Shown here: piece after piece, positions 1 through 10,548 of the stretch
Numbering within the stretch: position 1 is the first letter of the stretch
Layout: each line of letters opens with the position of its first letter
Assembly (NCBI GenBank): GCA_027257055.1
Contig: JAPVLO010000138.1
Coordinates: forward strand, 6,386,001 to 6,450,000
Direction: 5' to 3'
DNA from: Cephalopachus bancanus
Taxonomy: Eukaryota; Chordata; Mammalia; Primates; Tarsiidae
Length of the DNA stretch: 64,000 nt
Translations under genes and position numbers: made by a program
The notes under the pieces: model-generated
The model's database searches: none
Seen by the model: only the letters and a program-made list of their open reading frames with translations
Told to the model about the DNA's origin: nothing

Positions 1-49
<49 letters not shown>

Positions 50-53
50 ACAC
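1..53. repeat. (CA)n microsatellite
   Basis: An almost pure CA dinucleotide run with one T interruption near position 45. It starts at the window edge, so its true length is unknown. Confidence 0.97.
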
Positions 54-399
54 GAAAACTCTCAAATGAAAAATCTAGTTTTACAATCTAAGAAAGTATC
101 TTTCTTTTTTTATTATAAAAATGGATACAATTCAGGACTAGGTATACAAATGTTGATTATGCAGGCATCCTTGTTGATGAGGTATGCCCCTCCCTCCCCT
201 AGCAGTTTTGTTCAGCTGTCAATCCCACCCCTCTCCTCTGATAATTTCCCACTACTGCTAATCATTTTCTTATAGTATTATAATTGTTCAAGGTCTGCTT
301 ATGAGTGAAACATATGGTACTCTGTTCTTTGTTTCTGTGATAGATCACTGAGTATGATCAACTCTAAATCCATCCAAGTTGCTGCAAAGTCCATGTTTG

Positions 400-3300
400 T
401 CCTTCTTTATGGCTGCGTAATATTCCACTGTGTATATGTACCACATTTTTTCATCCAGTCCAGCTTTGATAGGCAACATGGTCAGTTGCATATTTTTGCT
501 GTTGTGAATAGAGCTGCAACAAACATAAGTGTGCAGGTATCTTCTTGTAAAATGATTTGAATTCCTCCAGGTATACTCCCAATAGAGGTATTGCTGGGTT
601 GTAGGGAAGATCAGTTTCTAGTTCTTTCAGAAACTGCCATATTGTCTTCCAAAAAGAGGTTGCACTAGTTTGCATTCCCACCAGCAGTGTAGAAGTGTTC
701 CTTTTTCTCTACATCTTTGCCAGCATCTGTTGTTGCTTGTTTTATTAATGATGGACATTCTTACTGGGGTTAGGTGGTATCTCAATGTGGTTTTGATTTG
801 CATTTCTCTGATGAGCGAGACTGAGAACTTTTTCATGTGTCTGTTGACCGCCCTTATTTTGAGAATTGTTTATTCATGTCTTTTGCCCACTTTTTAATGG
901 GGCAGTTTGTGTTTTTTTCCTTTTGGAGTGTTTGAGTTCCTGGAGATCCTAGATGTTAGGTCTTAGTCAGATATACAGTTGGCAAATATTTTTTCTCATT
1001 GTGTGGGCTGTCTGCTTGATCTCTTGATGGTTTCTTTTGCTTTGCAGAAGCTCATTAGTTTGATGAAGTCCTACTTTCCTATCTTATTTCTTAAGGTATG
1101 GGCATTTAGGGTTCTGAATAGGAATTGGTTGCCAGTTTCAATTTCCATAAAGGTGTATCCTGTGTTTTCTCAGATTCTTATAGTTTGAGGTTTTATGTTT
1201 AGGTCTTTGATTCATTTAGAGTTAATTTTTGTGTATGGTGATAGGTAGGGGTCCTGATTCAATCCTCTGCATGTGGTCAGCCAGTTTTCCCTGCACAATT
1301 TACTGAATAGGTTCTCCCCTCCCCAGTGGTTTTTGTTGGAGACTTTGTCAAAGATGAGTTGGTTGAGAAATTGAGGCTTTGCTTCTGGAATCTATATCTT
1401 GCCCCATTAGTCTATATGCCTGTTCTTGTACCAGTACCAGGCTGTTTTGATTACTGAAGCCTTACAGTAATGTTTGAAGTCTGGGAGTGTGATACCTACT
1501 GCTTTGTTTCTTTTGCTAAGGATTGTTTTGACTATTTGTGATTATTTATGTTTCCATATGAATTTCTGCATTGCCATTTCCAGGTCTGAGAAAAATGATG
1601 TTGGTAACTTAATGGGTATTTTGTTGAATCTGTAGATTGCCTTTGGTAGGATGCACATTTTTACCATGTTGATTCTTCCTATCCATGAGCATGGAATATT
1701 TTTCAATTCCTTTCTGTCTTCTTGGATTTCTTTGAGCACTGTTTTGTAGTTCTTATTGTAAAGGTCTTTCACTTCTCTGGTTAGGAAGATGCCAAGGTAT
1801 TTCATTTTTGTGTGTATGTGTGTGTGACTATTATGAATGGGATTGTGGTTTCTATATGGGGTTCTGCCTGCTTGTGTTTGGTGTATAGGAATGCAACTGT
1901 CTTTTGCACATTTATTTTGTACCCTGAGATTTTGCCGAAGTCCTTTATCAGTGCAAGCAGGTTTTTGACAGATTCTCTTGGATTTTCAAGTTATGGGATC
2001 ATATCATCAGCAAAGAGGGATAACTTGACTTCCTCTTTGCCTATTTGAATACCCCTGATTTCCTTCTCTTGTCTAATTGCCCAAGTTAGAACTTCCAACA
2101 CAATGTTGAACAAGAGGGTTGAGAGTGGGCCACCTTATCTTGTTCCAGTTTTCAGGGAAAATATTTCCAGTTTCTGTCCATTTAGCAATATGTTAGCTGT
2201 GGGTTTATTGTACATGGCACTTACTATTTTTGAGGTATGTTCCTTCTATACCTAGGTTTTTGAGTGTTTTTATCAAGAAGGGATTCTGGATTTTATCAAA
2301 AGCTTTTTCTGCATCTAATGAAATAATCGTGTGGTTCTTGTTTTTACATCTGTTGATGTATTTAATGATATTTATGGTCTTGTGAATGTTGAACTAGCCC
2401 GGCATACTGGGGATGAAGCCTACTTGGTCATGGTGGATGATTTTTGAGGTGTGTTTTTGATCTGATTTGCTACAATCTTGTTGAGGGATTTTTGCATCTA
2501 TGTTCATAAGGGATATTGGTCTGAAGTTCTCTTTTTTGGTTGGATCTTTACCCAGTTTGTGTATCAGTGTGATGTTAGCTTCATAAAACTATTTGGGTAG
2601 AAATCCATGTTTCTCAATTACCTGGAAGACTTTTAATAGAATTGGTATCAGCTTCTCCTTGTAAGTTTTGTAGAATTCTGCTGGAAAGCCATCTAGTTTA
2701 GGACTTTTTTTGGTAGGTAGTTTTCGTATGACAGAGTCAATTTCCTGGGTTGTTACTGGTCTATATAGTGTCTCAATGTCTTCTTGTTTAAACCTGGGGA
2801 GGTTGTGTGATGTCAGAAAGTCCTCCATTTCATTTAGGTTATCAAGTCTGTTTCCATATAAGTGTACATAGTAATCTCTGATAATCTTTTGTATTTCTTC
2901 AGAGTCAGTTGTGATTTGATCTTTTGTATTTCTGATTTGCTTATTTGGTCTTTTTCTTTGTCATTCTGCCTAGGGCCCAACAATCTTGTTAATTCTTTCA
3001 AAGAACCAGCTTTTTGTTTTGTTGATGTTTTCTATGATATTTTTGTGTTCTATATTCCATATTTGGGCTCTTATTTTGGTGATTTGGATTCTTCTGCTAA
3101 AGCTGGGGTTTTGGAGGTCTTCTATTTCCAGCTCCCTTAGGTGATTTGCTAGGCTCTCCATTTGTGATCTTTCCGTTTTCTTGATATATGCTCATAGAGA
3201 TATAAATTTTCCTCTTAGAACTATTATGTGGCATCCCAGAGGTTTTGGTAAGATGTTTCTTCAATTTCATTTGTTTCCAGGAATCTTTTAATTTCTGCTT

Positions 3301-3715
3301 TGATTTCAGTGTTCACCCAGTAGTTGTTCAGCATCATGCTGTTTAGTGTCTATATCTTTGCGGGTTTTGGGGAAATGTTGTCGGTTTTGATATTTATTTT
3401 TATTACACTGTGGTCTGAGAATGTGCATGACGAGATTTGAACCTTATGGAAATTGTTTATGCTTGATTTTTGGCCAAGGATGTGATCGATCTTGGAGTAC
3501 ATTCCATGTGGTGATGAGTAGAATGCATATTCTGTGGTTGTTGGGTGGATTAATCTGTAGATATCTTAAATTCATTTGGTTGAGTATCAAGTTTAGGTTC
3601 TGGTTCTCCTTGTTGATTTTTTGCCTTGATGATCTATCTAAGGTTTTTAGTGGGTATTCATGTCTCCTGCTATAATAGTTAAAGTCAATATCTTTTTCAG
3701 TTTACTTAGTAGTAA
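400..3715 (-). pseudogene. Degraded L1 ORF2 (endonuclease/reverse transcriptase) remnant
   Basis: ORF2p is the L1 endonuclease and reverse transcriptase that carries out target-primed reverse transcription. Open pieces survive on the minus strand. 2970-3161 and 2589-2828 lie at the start of the RT domain (the latter holds LDGFPAEFYK). 1542-1805 lies after the RT catalytic core (contains [12 protein letters not shown]). 451-681 lies in the C-terminal part (contains YNPAIPLLGV). The RT catalytic motif still reads F-A-D-D at 2003-2014 although the frame around it is broken. The N-terminal part of the endonuclease is lost through the deletion near 3715. Non-functional. Confidence 0.88.
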
Positions 3716-3753
3716 AACCTTTCTCTCTTGCTGCCTTTAGAATTTTTTCTTTT

Positions 3754-4040
3754 AGCCGGGCTCGGTGGCTCAGCCTGTAATCCCGTGCCTTTGGGAGGCT
3801 GAGGTGAGTGGATTGCCTGAGCCCGCGGGTTCGAGACCCACCTGGGCAGCAAGACCTCATCTCTACAATAAATCAAAAAGTCAACCGGGCGTGGTAGCGC
3901 ATGCCTGTAATTCCGGCTACTTGGAAGGTTGAGGCGGAAGGATCACCGGAGCCCAGCGGGTCGAGGCTGCGGTGGCCGGGAGCGGCCACTGCACTCCAGT
4001 CTGGGCAACAGAGTGAGACTCCGACTCAAAAAAAAAAAAA
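3754..4040 (+). mobile_element. Alu, young lineage subfamily
   Basis: A full-length dimeric Alu ending in an A-tail. It is flanked by a 13-bp target duplication AATTTTTTCTTTT (3741-3753 and 4041-4053), so it inserted by L1 machinery into the older L1. It has the subfamily marks GGCTCGGTGGCTCAGCC, CCCGCGGGTTCGAGACC and GTGGCCGGGAGCGGCCAC. Confidence 0.96.
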
Positions 4041-4053
4041 AATTTTTTCTTTT

Positions 4054-4800
4054 GTGCCTGTTTTGTGTATGTGAATTATTATGTGTCTAGGGGTTAGTCT
4101 TCTCATTTGATGTCATGTGGGCGTTCTCTGTACCTGTTGTGCTTGACTGGTTACATCTCTGGTGAGATGGGGAAAGTTTTCTTGGATTACCTCCTGGAAT
4201 ACTTGCTCGAAGTTGTTCTCCATTTCCCTTTCTTCTCCTAGGATACCAATCAGGTGTAATTGTGCATCTCTTGTAGGTCTTTTTCTTTCTTTCTGAATCT
4301 TCTTTCTATGTTTTTTATAGATCAGGTTAATTCCATGTTCTGGTCTTCAAGTTCTGAGATTCTTTCTTCAGCTATATTAATTATGCTTTCCATGCTTGTC
4401 ATCTTGTTATTTATTTCCTGGATGAAATTTTTATTGCCAAAATCCCTGTTACAAGTTCTTTCAGTGTTACTTCTTTTCTTTCTTGAGTCTTATTCACTCT
4501 TTCCATCCATTCCCTAATCCTTGTCATATTTTGGGGTCAGTTCTTGGTGACTTCCATTGCTTGGGCACCAAGGTCTAAATTTTCAGGAGTTTTGTTTTTG
4601 GTACACTTGAAATTGCCTGAGGTCTTCCTTTGGTTTTTTTTCCCCATTTGTGACAGATCTCTTGTTTTTCACTTTAGTTCTGTTATTCAGTGTCAGTGGG
4701 AGAGGCTTTCCCTTCTGATGTTTACTCAGTCCTTTATTCTTCCTTTATCTGGGCTCTGGGTTTGTTCTATGTTGAAATACGATGGTAGAAGAGAAGCTTT
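4054..4800 (-). pseudogene. L1 ORF1 N-terminal/central remnant
   Basis: The complement reads as the L1 ORF1 region: purine-rich, coiled-coil-like coding sequence, then a stretch equivalent to the RNA-recognition region. No long open frame survives, and the C-terminal domain is missing because sequence past the Alu jumps into ORF2. ORF1p normally coats L1 RNA as a trimeric chaperone. Assignment rests on its place between 5' UTR and ORF2 and on recognisable L1 ORF1 wording. Confidence 0.6.
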
Positions 4801-5493
4801 GCTGTCTCTTGTCGTTTTTGAAATTTGAATAAAGTAGGGGATGGGGCACTAGGATTCAGAAACTACTTGCAAATTACAATGTTTTCTTATTGTGGTATGT
4901 GTTCTCTGAGACCCACTCCCCACCACCACTCTATATGATGATGCAAAGCAGAAACCAATGCAAAAAAATTTGAATACACACACACAGACACACACAGACA
5001 GACATATACATGCACCCCAAAGCAAACTGGAATAACAGCAAAGTGAAACAAAACAAACAACCCAAAAAACCAAGAAACTAAACACACACACACATGCCTA
5101 GCACAAAGTTTATAAAGAAGAAAAACAGAAAGACTGGAGCAGGGAAAAAAAGGAATTCAGGTCAATCCCTCACACATATATTGACACACACCTTAAACTA
5201 TAAGAAATAAAAATTTAAAAACCCCAGAAGAACAAAAGAGCAAAAACAAACCAACAGCAACAACAAAATCAAGAGATGATCACTCAGTCATTCACATTCA
5301 CACATTAACAGAAAATGACAAATAAAAGAAGAAACAGAAAAAGAAAAAAAAATCAGGTGGGATGCAGATCAACCCCTCACATACACATTCATGCACAAAG
5401 GAAAAATATTTTAAAATTAGGTGAGCTAACAAAGAGTCAAAAATTTTAAAAATTAAAAAAAATTAAAAACTAAAAAAAAAAAAAAAAAAAACA

Positions 5494-5792
5494 ACCCAGG
5501 CTCAGTGGCTCAGCCTGTAATCCCAGTGATCTGGGAGGCTGAAGTGAGTGGACTGCCTGAGCCTGCAGGTTCGAGACCTACCTGGGCAACTTGGCGAGAC
5601 CTCATCTCTACAATAAATCAAAAGTTAGCCGGGCGTGGTAGCGCATGCCTGTAGTTCCAGCTATTTGGAAGGCTGAGGCAGAAGGATCTCCAGAGCCCAG
5701 CAGGTCTAGGCTGCGGTGGCTGGAGCAGCCACTACACTCCAGTCTGGGTGACAGAGTGAGACTCCAACACAAACAACAACAACAACAAAAAA
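5494..5792 (+). mobile_element. Alu, young lineage subfamily (diverged copy)
   Basis: A full-length Alu inserted in the 5' UTR of the L1 and preceded by a long A-run. The tail is an irregular AAC repeat. It has the lineage diagnostics (CAGCCTGTAATCCC, ACAATAAATCAAA, GGCTGCGGTGGC), but the right-arm hairpin is damaged (GTGGCTGGAGCAGCCAC) and several CpG sites have decayed, so it is older than the copy at 3754. Confidence 0.93.
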
Positions 5793-5804
5793 CCCTGCCC
5801 TCTT

Positions 5805-6320
5805 GTGGCAGGCTTTGTAATTATTCCTGTAATCTGGTCCTGCAGAGCCACCTCTTTCACTAGCTTCTCAGTGTCCAAAACGAGGAAGGAAGAGAGGCAG
5901 CCGAGGTGGGTAGGGCTGTGGTCCTCCCCTCCCACTCTCATATGGTCAGGGAGATCTCCTCTGGTGGTAAGGTACTTGATAGCCTCTTCCCCAGGTATGT
6001 GCTCGTGGTGGGTACCCCAGGCAGGCCGATCCTGGAATGGAGCTCTCCTATTGCGACTGACGTCCAGTCTCCACCTGGGTTTGTCCCTCTCAGTCGTGAC
6101 CCAGCTGTGTGGGTCTGACATTCAGGGGATTGCTGGAGAGAAAGGAATTTGGGTCTGCCCCAGACTCACCACTGATTTCTTTGGAGTTCTTCCTCATCCT
6201 TTTCTGACCATTCCCTTTGTCACTCAGCTGGATCAGGGTAGGGGGTGGGGCTCCTGGAACTCAGCACTCCTCAGGCTCCACCGAAGTTTGGGCTTTCAGG
6301 ATATTTTCTCTGGGTCGTGA
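5805..6320 (+). other. Antisense open frame in L1 5' UTR, 171 codons
   Basis: This is the longest open frame in the window. It runs antisense to the L1 5' UTR and starts with MAGFVIIPVIW. I recognise no domain. Some primate L1s carry an unrelated antisense ORF0 in the 5' UTR, which is the only reason to list it. The stretch is GC-rich, so a chance open frame is likely, and a sense-strand frame of 129 codons (5732-6121) overlaps it. Confidence 0.25.
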
Positions 6321-8197
6321 TCAATCCCTGAGTAGTTGATACACCAGTCACAGAGATTGGGTCTGTTTCTCCATGGTGAGCAAGTCGAAGTACTTTCCTG
6401 CCTCGCCTTCAAGATGAAGGTAGAGTGCTTCTCATGTCCTCCATGGGACTTTGCCTCTGGATTCCCTCCATGGTCCCTACTGTCAGTGTCCTGCCAGGTG
6501 CTTAAGTGATGAGGCAAAGACAGGAGCCGGCAGTTTCTCTTCTGCTGCAACGATGAGGGAGAACCTGGGACAATCGTTTCTCCTCATTGCTTTTTCACAG
6601 GAAAACTTCTGTCCATTTTTTAAAATTTTGACTTCTGTGACCTGGGAAGAGCTAAGGACAAAGCAGAGAAACCGCACACTAGCTGTTACACCAGGGGCCT
6701 GGCCACTTGCTCATTAGCCCCTACTTAGACAGTCTCTCCCAGCATTTTCTTCCCAGTGAGGGTTTGTTGATTTAAAAGATAAAAAAATAAGAAAAAAAAG
6801 CTGGCACTCGGTATTCTGCATCCCAGGAATTGTCCAAGCCCAGCAGCTATGGCACCAGCCATTGCACCAGGAGAGCCTTGGCTGCTAGCTCCCTAATCTT
6901 CATTCCGTCATCCACTCACATACCTACTCGCTCACCAGTGTGTACACAAAATTTTCCATACAATCATTCACTCACACTGGGACTCTCATAGTCCAACTGG
7001 TTCGGCTGCCATCTTCCCAACCCCCCAAGAAGTACAAACTCAATTCAAAACTAACAAAAAAAAGATAATAAATATTAGGCCATAGATAAATGAAATAGAG
7101 AATAGAAAAGCAACAGACAAATCAATTAAAGCAAAAATTGCTTCTTTGAAAATTATCAACAAAATTGACAAAACTTTAGCTCGATGGACTGAAAAAAAAA
7201 AGAGAGAAGACTCAAATTACCAAAATAAAAACTGAAAATTGGGACATTATTTCTGATTTTACAGTAATTAAAATATTACAATAGAGTAGTATGAACAATT
7301 GTACACCAAAAGATTGAATAACCTAGATAAAATAAACAAATTCCTAGAAACACAAAACCTACTAAGCCTAACTCAAAACAAAATTATAAATTTTAAAAAA
7401 ACCACTATAACTAGTAAAGTGATTGAATCAGTAATTAAAAATCTTCCAACAGAGAAAATGCCTGGACCTGATGACTTTACTGATGCGTTTTTTCCAAATA
7501 TTTAAAGAATCTAGTACCAATTCCTCTCAAACTTTTATGAAAAAATTATAATTACAGAGAAAAGAATACCTCATAATTTAATTCATAAATTCTACATTAC
7601 TCTAATACCAAAATCAGACAAGGAAACTATAAAAACAAAAAATAAAACAAATGAAAAGAGAAACTACATGCCAATTACCTCTTATGAACATATGTGCAAA
7701 AATTCTCAACAGAATGCTAAAAACCATAATTTAGCAGTATATTCAGATGATTTTATACGATGACCCAATGAGATTTATTTCTATAATGCAAGGATGATTC
7801 AGCATATAAACATTGATTAATATAATGCCCCATATTAGTCATGAAGGAAAAAACCAACATAAAAAAATTGACAAAATCAACATATTTTAATAACAAAAGC
7901 AGTGGAATAATATTACATTAAAAAACTTTCCTGAACGTAATAAAAGTCATATATGAAAACCACCACAAACATCATACAAAATGGTGTAAAACAATTTTTC
8001 TCTAAGATCAGAAACAAGTTAAGAATATTTGATATTGTCACATTTATACAACATAGTGCAGGAAATGTTAGGCACACAATTAGTCAAGAAAACAAATAAA
8101 AGGCATTCAGGCTGAAAAGAAGAAAGTAAAATTATCTTTGTTTTTTAATATTATTTTATATGATATTATTTATATGCAGAAGACCTGAAGATTTCAC

Positions 8198-8199
<2 letters not shown>

Positions 8200-8252
<53 letters not shown>

Positions 8253-8257
8253 ACACG
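8200..8257. repeat. (CA)n microsatellite inside old L1
   Basis: About 29 CA units with minor interruptions (TC and GC) near the right end. It has expanded within the old L1. Confidence 0.97.
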
Positions 8258-8775
8258 CAGAATTAATTCATGAGTTTAATAAAATGGCAGAATACAAAGT
8301 TGATATATATATTAAATATATGCATGTTAGTGTATTTATACAATAACAGTGAACAATCTGAAAACAAAGTTATAAAAATAATTCTGGTATAGTATGTTCA
8401 AAAAGTATAAAATACTTATACTTAGGAATTAACTTAACCAAAGAGGTGCAAGACTTATACAATAAAAACTACAAGACATTGTTGACATAAATTAAAAACA
8501 ACATAAATTACTGGACACATATTTGGTTTTGATTGATTGGCATACTTAATATTATTCAGATTTACAAACTTACTAAAGTGATCTACAGATTAAATGTAAA
8601 TAATTCCTATCAAAATCCCAAAAACGTTTTTTGCAGAAATTTAAAAATTTATCTTAAAATTTTTTGGAATACCAAGTGTGCCAGTTATCAAAACAATCTT
8701 GAAAAGAAGAAAAAAGCTAGAGAACTCACACCTTCTAATTTTAAAATTTACTGTAAAATTATAGCAATCAACACC

Positions 8776-9932
8776 TGTGGGGGTCCAGCCCCTGCCGGGT
8801 TGTGAGGATTCCTGAAGGAGAGACGGATAGGTGAAAGATGAAAATAATATACTCGGACACCTGCTTGCTGAACAAGTGACAATTTAATGTTAGTTAACAC
8901 AGAGCTTTTATACCATTCGTAAAGGGGCAAGACAAAGAAAATTCCTTTACATACATATCCTTTAAAGTTACCACCATTTAGTGGTCTTAGCAACAAACAA
9001 GCCAAGAACCCTATAAACATTCGATAATGAGTCTTATTCATAAAGTCAAAAATGATAGTTTTAGTCCAAAGTCCCAAATTACAGTCCTTGAAATGTCTCA
9101 AGAAAGTTTCCAAATGCACATTTCTCCAGGTTTCAGGTGTTTTCCCATCTGGGGCTTCTATGACCTTCAGAGCTTTGTAATCGCCTCTCTTGTCCAGGTG
9201 TCTTCGTTACTTTTCTCTTATCCTGCAGTGTTTATTTCTAAAGAGAACTCAAAATAAGCTTTTAGTAATGTTTCCCAGGCCCCCAAGGTTGCTTTCTGTC
9301 TTTAGCTAATTTATCATAAAAGTGTCTGATTAGTATATTATGAGTTCAGTGAAAACCCACTCTATAAACATTAACTTAGAATTATAACTATTGAATTAAG
9401 TAAAAACTTAACAATTAATCTTCATCCTAAATCTGTGAAAACAGTGTTATAAATCACCTACATAACTCCTAGATAAGTGTAGAACTTATAATGAATTCAT
9501 AATGAACTTACTATAAACTTGTGCTTCTAAAAACCTTATGTCTAAACACTAAACTACATAATTCTAAATCAAATAAGGAGTGAATATACTTATATCATTT
9601 TTTACTCAAGCAATATCTAGTAACTTATAACCAAGTGAAAGAAAGCATTGTCGATGTGCTTCAGAGTTTAACCCTTGCATATGTTAAAAAAGGTCAAGCA
9701 GCATAGTGGGAAAATGGAAAAATGAACCATGACCTTCTCTGGTTATCTGTGAGTACTTCACATAAACATGCCATCTTCTTCTTCCACGACTGCACAGAAT
9801 TCTTCAGCCGTACCAAACAGCAAGGGTGGAAGACAGAAGGGCCTCAGCTTCCCAGGCTCGCCCTGCAGCCCGGGGTCTTCAGCCCACCAGGACCCTGTCA
9901 ATCAGGTGGGCCTCCAAGGCTGGCTCCCAACA
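8776..9932 (-). mobile_element. ERV2 (ERVK-like) solo LTR, 1157 bp
   Basis: On the minus strand it begins TGTTGGGAGCC and ends GGACCCCCACA, giving the TG...CA ends of an LTR; the TGTTGGGAGCC start is typical of class II (betaretrovirus-like/IAP-like) LTRs. A perfect 6-bp target duplication AACACC lies at 8770-8775 and 9933-9938, the size class II integrases make. A TATA box (TATAAAA, complement at 8906-8912) is followed about 20 bp later by an ATTAAA poly(A) signal (complement of 8883-8888). No internal retroviral sequence is present, so it is a recombined solo LTR. Short open frames within it look incidental. Confidence 0.92.
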
Positions 9933-10548
9933 AACACCATGTGGTTCTGGCATAAAGACAGAAATATAGACAAATGATATAAAATAGAGATCCACTGGAC
10001 ATAAACCCTGCTATGTAAGGTCAAATGTTTTTTGCAAGGGTGCCATAAAGGGGGAAAACAAAATTGTCTCTTAAACAAATGGTGTTGGGAAAAAACCAAT
10101 GGATATCCACATAAAAAGAATGGAATTTAATTTTTACCTAGCATCGTATAGAAAAGTTAACTGAAAATGGATCAAACACCCAAATACAAGGCCTAAAATT
10201 ATGAAACTATTTGAAGAACACATAGGAACATAGTGCCAAAACTGTACCACAATGAATTTGGTGATAATTTTAAGGCTATGGCACCAGAAGGAGCAACAAC
10301 AAAAGAAAAAGTAGACAAGTTGGACTTCATGAAAATTTAAAAAATTTGTACACAAAAATACTATCAATAGAATAGAAAGGCAACCTGCAGAATGGTAGAA
10401 AATACTTGCAAATGTTATATCTACTAAAGAATTTATCCAGAATATATAAAGAATGCTTAAAAATCAACAACAGCAACCCAAACAAAAAAATCTATCTTAA
10501 AAATGGGCAAAGAGCTTAAACAGACATTTCTCCAATGAAGATTATCAA

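Larger units (their letters stand above)
101..7026 (-). mobile_element. Near full-length L1 LINE, lineage-specific 5' UTR, internally deleted
   Basis: An L1 retrotransposon read on the minus strand. The 3' end is a T-run at 101-112. It continues through a typical L1 3' UTR, a degraded ORF2 (about 400-3715), part of ORF1 (about 4054-4800) and a long 5' UTR that ends at 7026 in a G-rich start followed by AAGATGGC. Two Alus (3754-4040, 5494-5792) inserted later. Without them the element is about 6.3 kb, near full length. The end of ORF1 and the start of ORF2 are missing: ORF1-like sequence jumps to the endonuclease region of ORF2 near 3715. Both frames have many stops, so it is not autonomous. 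It ends exactly where an older plus-strand L1 begins at 7027, so it probably inserted beside or into that element. A degenerate target duplication (AAGAAAGTA near 90, AAGAAGTA at 7027) is possible but weak. Confidence 0.9.
4840..7026 (-). promoter_or_regulatory. L1 5' UTR / internal promoter region
   Basis: Between ORF1 and the 5' end lies about 1.9 kb (excluding the Alu at 5494-5792) that does not read as the human L1PA 5' UTR. The distal part (about 5793-6760) is GC-richer than anything around it. The proximal part is A-rich with CA clusters. The 5' terminus reads GGGAAGATGGCAGCC on the minus strand; its AAGATGGC (complement at 7008-7015) is a YY1-type site at the position where primate L1s use YY1 to set the start of transcription. 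Promoter function is inferred from position. Confidence 0.65.
7027..10548 (+). mobile_element. Older L1 fragment (ORF2 region), split by a solo LTR
   Basis: Plus-strand L1 ORF2 sequence, heavily diverged and interrupted. An open piece at 7299-7505 encodes an RT N-terminal segment (contains EKMPGPDDF, the counterpart of the usual K-S-P-G-P-D-G-F block). Later parts match the ORF2 C-terminal coding region up to about 10548. A CA repeat lies at 8200-8257. An ERV2-type LTR (8776-9932) interrupts it; joining the flanks at the 6-bp duplication restores continuous L1 sequence. The element is 5' truncated and has many stops. Confidence 0.87.

Noticed and set aside
1..8257. Tandem CA arrays at 1-53 and 8200-8257 as possible CRISPR-like or structured arrays
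   Set aside because: Simple dinucleotide microsatellites without spacers.
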